Positions 58,790 to 64,000 of a DNA stretch of 64,000 bases are shown piece after piece; position 1 is the stretch's first letter; each line of letters starts with the position of its first letter. The translations under genes were made by a program, and so were the position numbers. The DNA is from Adineta ricciae (Eukaryota; Rotifera; Eurotatoria; Adinetida; Adinetidae). Below the pieces are notes generated by a model. It was not told where the DNA came from. It saw only the letters and a list, made by a program, of their open reading frames with translations, and made no database searches. The stretch is taken from NCBI GenBank assembly GCA_905250025.1, contig CAJNOJ010000188.1, forward strand, positions 1 through 64,000, in the 5' to 3' direction.

Positions 58790-59545
58790 ATGGCTTCTCG
58801 CTAGATCAGGCCAGAACAACACATTTTGTTTAGAATGATTGTTTTGAATAAATGGCATCAAACGAGCTTTAATACAATTATTTAAATAAGTAGTTTTGGT
58901 AATAGCTTGTTTTTGTTGTGAGAAGAAGGGCTCCGAGATACCATATTCGGACACAGCAATCCACACCATAATTTTGGATTCAAATTTTTTCGTTCGTTTA
59001 AATTTTACTTCTGGTGGTGCAGCACTTGGATCAGATGTTTAAAAACCACGGTTAGCAGATATCGATTCATTATGTAATAGGAAGTACTTTTCATCATCCA
59101 ACACTAATTCAATATTATCTTCAGATAATGCTCGGCATAATCGTCTTGCACGTGTTGGAATTTCATCAAGTTGTTTGTCGGTGTATTTGGTTGCTCGTTT
59201 CTTTTTTCGATACGTAATACCCATAGCTTTTAATTGTCGACTAAGTGTAGAAATATCGACATTAAATTCTGGTTGAATTTGACGTAATGAAACTCCAGTC
59301 CTTTGGTCAGTCAAGCGTTTTAGTCGATTTAATTGTTGTGTTGATAATTTTTTAGGACGACCAAGTCTCGGCTTATTACCAATAGCACCAAATTCTTCAT
59401 ACTTTTTAATGATTCGATATATAGTTGGACGTGGAATTTGTTCTTGTAAAAAATGATTTACAGTAATTATTTTTCCATGTTTAGCAAAGTTCACGTACTG
59501 TTGTACAATGCGTTTTTCGAGGAATTCTCTTTCTGAACGTACCAT
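58790..59545 (-). pseudogene. Tc1/mariner transposase, N-terminal part of second contig copy
   Basis: Starts at ATG 59545 with two helix-turn-helix segments: residues about 15-50 (TVNHFLQEQIPRPTIYRIIK) and 70-105 (GVSLRQIQPEFNVDISTLSR), separated by GRPKK. The catalytic part begins with LDDEKYF. A TAA at 59039-59041 replaces the Tyr codon of the other copy (RGFYTSDPS). Both copies are therefore inactive. Confidence 0.75.
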
Positions 59546-59599
59546 TTTATTATGAATAAAGATGAACTAATTTAGGGAGTATTTCAAAATTCTTGCCGG

Positions 59600-59702
59600 T
59601 CGGCCGGCCGCTGAGACGTTCTCATGCCGCTCTGCCATTCTGCCGCTCTGCCATTCTGCCGCTCTGCCATTCTGCCGCTCTGCCCTACGGCCGCTCTGTC
59701 GT
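59600..59702. repeat. 16-bp minisatellite TGCCGCTCTGCCATTC
   Basis: Three full units and several degenerate ones, following a GGCCGGCCGC run. Related GC-rich motifs recur at 63320-63470. Confidence 0.8.
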
Positions 59703-59943
59703 TCTCAAGTCACTCTGCTGTAGCAAAACGAATTTACTTGAGTCGCGTAATGCGACTCGCATTCTGGTATATACATAAGCGTGCACAGAATACATTTCTC
59801 TTTTCATCTTCAGAATTCTTTAAACTTTAGAAAATTGATTTCCTCCAAGAACATAATGAATCCTTTTCAAAATTATTCTTTATTTACAAATGAACGTTAT
59901 TTATATTTACACACACATGTACAAATTATTTTTCATCATAAAT

Positions 59944-61224
59944 CTATTTATTCGCAATAATTTTATTGAATTTTGTTCTTATTCGACTGCATTTTTTATT
60001 CAGTATGTCTTTGTATTGATTACTTATGCGAAACTTTGTATATCTTGCTCCATATAGATCAAATAAATGTTTATCAATAGCATCCACTCTTGCTGGATCG
60101 AATGCTTTTGTGCCACGAACAGAACCGTCGACTGATGAAAATTTTAGCTCTTCTTCTGTAAATAAACTTGAAAATAGATAAGCTAAAAGATGACGGAATC
60201 CCGTCTCTTTTTTCAGCAATTCTTGATTTGTTGCCACTTGGTGTCTATCATGCTTGTCTTTCATAACGTAAAATGTTTTCTGTGTATTGGGATCAGTAAG
60301 AGTTATCTGTGGACCCTATGAAAAAATTTCATAGAGAAAATTGAAATATTCTGATGATTAACTTTTCGTGATCTATATTTACATTTGAAATTCCCAATGA
60401 TGGAAACAAGTTTTTAGACACATCAGTCGAAATCTGTGCATCACTTCTTCGCCTCTTTGACGACTGATTCTAAAAAATACCAAAACATCTTTTGCTGAGG
60501 ATACTTGAGAATATAAAGACATTTAACGTACCTCATCAACTGGCGTTGATAAAGGCGAGTCATCACTATCCAAGCGAATACCACCTGGTGCTTTTGATAT
60601 AAGATTTGAAGATAATTCAAGATCGTAGCGTGAGTATGAAACTTCATTTTCGAGGAGAATCATTTTATTTGGTGTTACTGCTACGGGCGCTGATGCGGTT
60701 GTTGTTTTTTGTTGTTGTAAAAGTTCAAGTATCGACTCGTCTGTAATAATACTTTGTATTGCATCTGCACCAACAGGAATCGAACTTGCCTAAAAGGAAA
60801 TTGGTTGGCAAGATTATATTAAACTTCGAAAAATTTGTTTTTTCTTTACCATTTGCTCTTTGATTTCATCCGATGCATGTCGAATTGCATTTTCAAATGA
60901 CAAAGCTCTTTCTTCAATCAATTCCAAAATTGATGCGCAGCATTTTTCCGTGTTGATTATACTAACTGATTTATCAGCATTTTCTATCTGTAATTGTGCT
61001 ACAGTTAGATCAATTGCCACTTGTTTGTTTACTAATATATCAACAGTTCTCTCAAGACTGTTCATTGAAGTTTCCATTTGATCGAATTTCGTTAGCAATA
61101 AATCCAATTTTTCGTTTACCATTGATAGTGAAATTTTGTCACTGATATCGACTGCGAACTCCGATTCGTCGCTGCCATTACCGATGTCTGGAGATTTTTC
61201 GTGCAAATTGTCAGCTACCGACAT
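59944..61224 (-). CDS. BEN-domain protein with N-terminal coiled coil
   Basis: Exons 61224-60850, 60789-60532, 60469-60383 and 60315-59944, joining in phase to 363 residues. Residues about 30-120 have heptad-like Leu/Ile/Val spacing (EKLDLLLTKFDQMETSM), probably a coiled coil. A basic patch SSKRRRSD (about residue 215) is a likely nuclear signal. Residues about 255-355 resemble a BEN domain: RHLLAYLFSSLF, KAFDPARVDAIDKHLFDLYG, NKKCSRIRTKF. BEN domains bind DNA or partner proteins in chromatin repression and also occur in element-encoded proteins. It stands among mobile elements, so a transposon origin is possible. No lesion is visible. Confidence 0.65.
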
Positions 61225-62215
61225 TATTTATCTATAATGAAAAATCAAAAAATGTATAATGGTTTTGACTTTTTCAAGTGAAGATATACGATGTCCTCCT
61301 CCCCTCTAATAAATAGTCTTCTTTTTGAATTAAGATAATTTTTTATTTTATTTTATTGCTTTAGTCACTAAACTCTTTATTCTCATTTTATGAAGATTAA
61401 TCAGCTACGCGTCTATTCATTCTTCTTGTTATATTTTTCGTAATTGACTTAAACTGCGTATCCGTGTACACTCTAAAAAAATAAGGAGTTTTACCGAACC
61501 TAAAAGGTTTCCTATACTTCGACTGAACGATTTTAAGTTCAGAAAAACGAAAAATGTTCCGTGCTTGAACTGCCGAACTATTTTAAGTTCCGTAGCGTCG
61601 AGAAGGTTCGGCAATTGGTAGCAAAAACCATCCACAGGTTTTTAATGCGGTATGCGAAACCATTCGTAGCTNATTTATTCAAGACTATCAAAAAAACTCG
61701 TAGAACGAGTAACTGTTCGGCAGAAGTTCTTCGAAATCATCAGCGATTCCGTGTACTTATTCATGATTTGATGAAATTTAGACGAAACTAAGATCGGTTT
61801 ATTTTTCTCGCGTAAGATTCGGCAGAATTCATGCCAAACTATTGCTGGCTTTGTATATTAGTCAGAGGTTTGACAAATATTCACTAAACTATGACGAGTT
61901 CTCTATGCCTCTGATTAGTTCAGTATAACCTTTGGGAAATCATTATCTACTGCGTCGAATGAAGGAAGGCTTGGTAGTATTTGTGCCAAACTATCCCTAC
62001 TTTCCTACAGCGGCTCAAAGTTTCCCATAATTTACTCGTATATACAAATATATTTTTGTACTGGTCAGTAGTTACGTACAAGTTCCGCAAAACAATTAAT
62101 GATCTCATAATTATTGTTCCTGTTCGGCGAAACCTCTACCAAACCATTGATATCTGCCGTTGGTTCAGTTAGGAAAAGGAGGAGACTCATTGAAAGACAG
62201 CCCTTTACACCAGCC
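61225..62215. other. non-coding, degenerate GTTCGGC/GGAACC repeats
   Basis: Imperfect repeats around AAGTTCGGCA and GGTTTCGTA-like motifs, related to the tandem repeats at 40400-41100. Interrupted by the N at 61672. No gene seen. Confidence 0.4.
61672..61672. other. single-N assembly join
   Basis: Lies in the middle of degenerate repeats. No long overlap is obvious on either side. Confidence 0.8.
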
Positions 62216-62431
62216 GACGTCCAGTTTTCAATAGACCGTCCGGTGAGACCCTATAAATATCCATGCAATTTTCATTTTCTATTTATTTCTAGTATTTCTC
62301 ACTAGTCGTCACTTATGTCTATTCATCTCGGCGGACGTCCAGTTTTCAATAGACCGTCCGATGAGACCCTATAAATATCCATGCAATTTTCATTTTCTAT
62401 TTATTTCTAGTTTTTCTCACTGGTCGTCACT
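62216..62431. repeat. 118-bp period tandem duplication
   Basis: Two units (62216-62313 and 62334-62431) starting GACGTCCAGTTTTCAATAGA and ending GTCGTCAC, with three or so differences. Each contains a CCTATAAATA TATA-box-like motif followed by CCATGCAA. Confidence 0.8.
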
Positions 62432-62756
62432 ATATCGATGCAAATCTATGGACGGAAAGTTTTCAATAGCGTGGTATTCAACTAGGTAAGTGATAATATC
62501 TAATAAACCATATTCTGTCGTCTTTCTCGTTTAGAGTTGATCGCAATGGATCTACTGGACTGGCTAGAACCTAGTCTCAGGTTCGTGTCACGATCAAAGG
62601 GTGGGTGAAGATGTGTGGACGTTCGAAATGGGTGAACTACGTTTCGTACGACTCATTTCGAACACCCACACCCTATATTCTGTAGTGACTGAATACGGGG
62701 CCTGTAGGAGGATAACTATATAGCAGTGTGTGACTAACCCAAGAGAACAACTAATG

Positions 62757-63020
62757 CAACGAAGGTTTCGCAGCTATGGATTTTTACGAAACCTTTTTTA
62801 ATATAGTTACAGATGGTTCCGTACGGTACCTATGATACAGAACCTTCTGTCTTTTGAAGAAAAAAAGTTTCGTACTAAACCTTTGCTGCGGAACCTTTGT
62901 TCTCAGTTTTTCCTGTAAGGTTCTGCTCGGAACCTTCATTTTACTTAACCAAAAAAGGATCGTCCCGTGTATCGGTGGGAAGATCCTTTTTTGGTTTGGT
63001 AAAACTCCTTTTTTTTTTAC
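62757..63020. repeat. short inverted repeats with GGTTCCGTACGG core
   Basis: Includes a 15-base hairpin stem, AACCAAAAAAGGATC at 62947-62961 and its complement at 62982-62996, and several GGAACCTT motifs in both orientations. Non-coding; frames across it only follow the repeats. Confidence 0.55.
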
Positions 63021-63149
63021 AGTGTATGTCATAATTGACCACATTTCTGTTATGTTATGAATGAAATTAACAGTTCTGTTTGTTGTACAACTCATGTTAT
63101 TTTATTCCAATATTTCTCATGATGCACACTTTCGCTTTGTGTGGAATTT

Positions 63150-63489
63150 AGGGAGCATTTCAAAGTTTTTGTCAGCCGGCCACAGGGTTACCAACTGTAC
63201 CCCATTTGAGGGTACAGCACCCCAAGAAAATTTGCACCTTTGGGGTACGCATTCTGTACCCCATTTCTCATCTCTGATGCCTCATTTGAGACCTGAACAG
63301 TTGGTAACCCTGGCCGGCCAGCCGCTTTGCCGCAAAGCCGGTCGGCCGCTCTGCCGCAAAGCCGGCCGGCCGCTCTGCCGTGGTAAAAAGACATAAAATC
63401 CATTGCTCATGCCGCGGCAGAGCGACCGGCCGGCTGAACGGCAGAGCGGCTGAACGGCAGACCGGTTGACAAAAACTTTGAAACACCCG
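63150..63489. mobile_element. MITE with GGGWGYWTTTCAAAGTTTTTGTCA termini
   Basis: Left end GGGAGCATTTCAAAGTTTTT (63150) and right end AAAAACTTTGAAACACCC (to 63489) are inverted repeats over about 30 bases. The interior is GC-rich with CGGCCGGCC and CGGCAGAGCGG motifs. A related left end lies at 59575 (GGGAGTATTTCAAAATTCTT). The hAT-type MITE at 63183-63312 is inserted inside it. Confidence 0.6.
63183..63312. mobile_element. 130-bp hAT-type MITE with 8-bp target duplication
   Basis: Begins CAGGGTTACCAACTGT and ends ACAGTTGGTAACCCTG, a perfect 16-bp inverted repeat starting with the CAGGG typical of hAT elements. GCCGGCCA flanks both ends (63175-63182 and 63313-63320), an 8-bp duplication as expected for hAT. 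No coding capacity. Confidence 0.9.
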
Positions 63490-63570
63490 CTTAACTCAAG
63501 GTACGCTTTATCTGATTTATTTGTTTATAAAATTTCATCAAGTTTTAAAAACTTTTTAAAAGTTGTTGCC

Positions 63571-64000
63571 ATGCCCAGCTACAAATGGTTAATGTTCGAG
63601 ACGAAAGAGAAGTCTCAAGAAAAAATGAGACAAATGTCATTACCACGTTTTCAACATAAAAAAGTCGGAAGAAAATCTTATCATGAATTATATCCAGAAA
63701 TAATTGTTGAATTAAAAGATTTGTTAAATACTCACAGTGGTTCTGCACAGGATAGACGTCGAGACGATGCTGTACGATTCAATGGTTTATCAATCGTTGA
63801 CTGTAATAAATGTATTAAAAAACGATTAATGAGAAAATACTCAAAAATCAACAAAATGTCAAATTCCACTGTTCGTCGTTACTTTTTACCGCCAAAAAGC
63901 AATACTCAGAGTAGCAAATTTTATAAAGGTCGTATCTCGGCAAAAATTCCTCAAAAACGGAATTCACAATCGATCAAAGAACACAATGATTTCCACTTCA
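63571..64000 (+). CDS. open frame running off the window, probable mobile-element protein N-terminus
   Basis: From ATG 63571 the frame is open for 143 codons to the window end. It is rich in Lys, Arg and Ser: MPSYKWLMFETKEKSQEKM, KKVGRKSYHELYPEIIVEL, SGSAQDRRRDDAVRF, then SNSTVRRYFLPPKS. This layout, a basic head, a G-x-A-x-x-R-R-R segment and a helix-turn-helix-like part ending in Y-x-L-P-P, resembles the DNA-binding head of some rotifer and mollusc transposon proteins (recalled, not checked). The catalytic part would lie downstream. Confidence 0.5.
   Translation, partial: MPSYKWLMFETKEKSQEKMRQMSLPRFQHKKVGRKSYHELYPEIIVELKDLLNTHSGSAQDRRRDDAVRFNGLSIVDCNKCIKKRLMRKYSKINKMSNSTVRRYFLPPKSNTQSSKFYKGRISAKIPQKRNSQSIKEHNDFHF

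Larger units (their letters stand above)
57608..59545 (-). mobile_element. Tc1/mariner-type (DD37E) transposon, inactive, duplicated over contig overlaps
   Basis: A terminus begins near 57608 after a TA-rich tract (CCCCTGTTGCATAAGTTTTG). Transposase reads from 59545 to about 57735 once the two repeated overlaps are ignored. Sequence around 57616-57826 is repeated after 57827, and 58229-58788 after 58789. Confidence 0.75.

Noticed and set aside
62250..62380. Paired TATA-like CCTATAAATA motifs as promoters
   Set aside because: They are part of a tandem duplication with no downstream gene, so promoter function is not supported.
1..64000. CRISPR array, operons, tRNA or rRNA genes
   Set aside because: No regularly spaced repeats with unique spacers, no prokaryote-style gene clusters, and no cloverleaf or rRNA segment recognised; the window is eukaryotic in structure.

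Overview
The window looks like animal nuclear DNA, most probably from a bdelloid rotifer (inference). Genes are AT-rich and split by very short GT-AG introns, mostly 46 to 65 bp and up to about 125 bp. The families are typical of that group: NHL-repeat and REJ/GAIN ectodomains, FG-GAP repeats, F-box proteins, macro/ADP-ribosyltransferase proteins, and genes that look acquired from fungi or prokaryotes. Two large gene blocks occur twice at a divergence typical of alleles or homeologues rather than recent tandem duplication.

Layout. 679-1617: an FkbM-like methyltransferase. 1782-7411 (minus): a decayed array, namely an FG-GAP repeat pseudogene and three tandem paralogues of an N-glycosylated membrane protein with a Cys-Pro-Cys motif, all broken by in-frame stops or frameshifts. 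7882-8945: a DUF1152 protein of prokaryotic type. 9579-14978: an 11-exon secreted or tethered receptor ectodomain with two NHL propellers, a REJ-like region and a GPS-like end. 15047-15376: a small Pro/Val/Gly-rich protein. 15767-16396: the 3' part of an APC permease. At 16397 a single N follows, and 16398-22181 then repeats 10606-16396, so the receptor, small protein and permease appear again, this time with a full permease ending at 23117.

23462-25696 (minus) is a multi-pass membrane protein fused to a macro domain and a PARP-like transferase domain. 26375-27999 and 28389-30029 are two F-box genes. 30058-31718 (minus) is a five-exon S28 prolyl carboxypeptidase. 32601-33703 is a second FkbM methyltransferase, 33992-34639 a secreted ricin-B-like lectin, 34944-36341 an unrecognised type II membrane protein, and 36520-37269 (minus) a protein with a C-terminal cold-shock-like domain. 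37270-42155 has no convincing gene but is rich in direct, inverted and degenerate tandem repeats. 42157-49282 is a second copy of 23194-30327, bounded by Ns at 42156 and 49283.

49284-64000 is mobile-element territory: a 328-bp MITE with 9-bp target duplication, a frameshifted DDE transposase, a broken DD37E Tc1/mariner element spread over unmerged contig overlaps, a BEN-domain gene, a small Cys-pair protein, foldback repeats, a nested hAT-type MITE with 8-bp target duplication, and an open reading frame running off the end.

No operon-like functional system is evident. The main messages are the duplicated blocks in which each copy of a gene carries its own lesion, several unusual domain fusions, two probable horizontal acquisitions and at least five mobile-element families. 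All functional calls rest on reading translated motifs by eye; no database search was possible.
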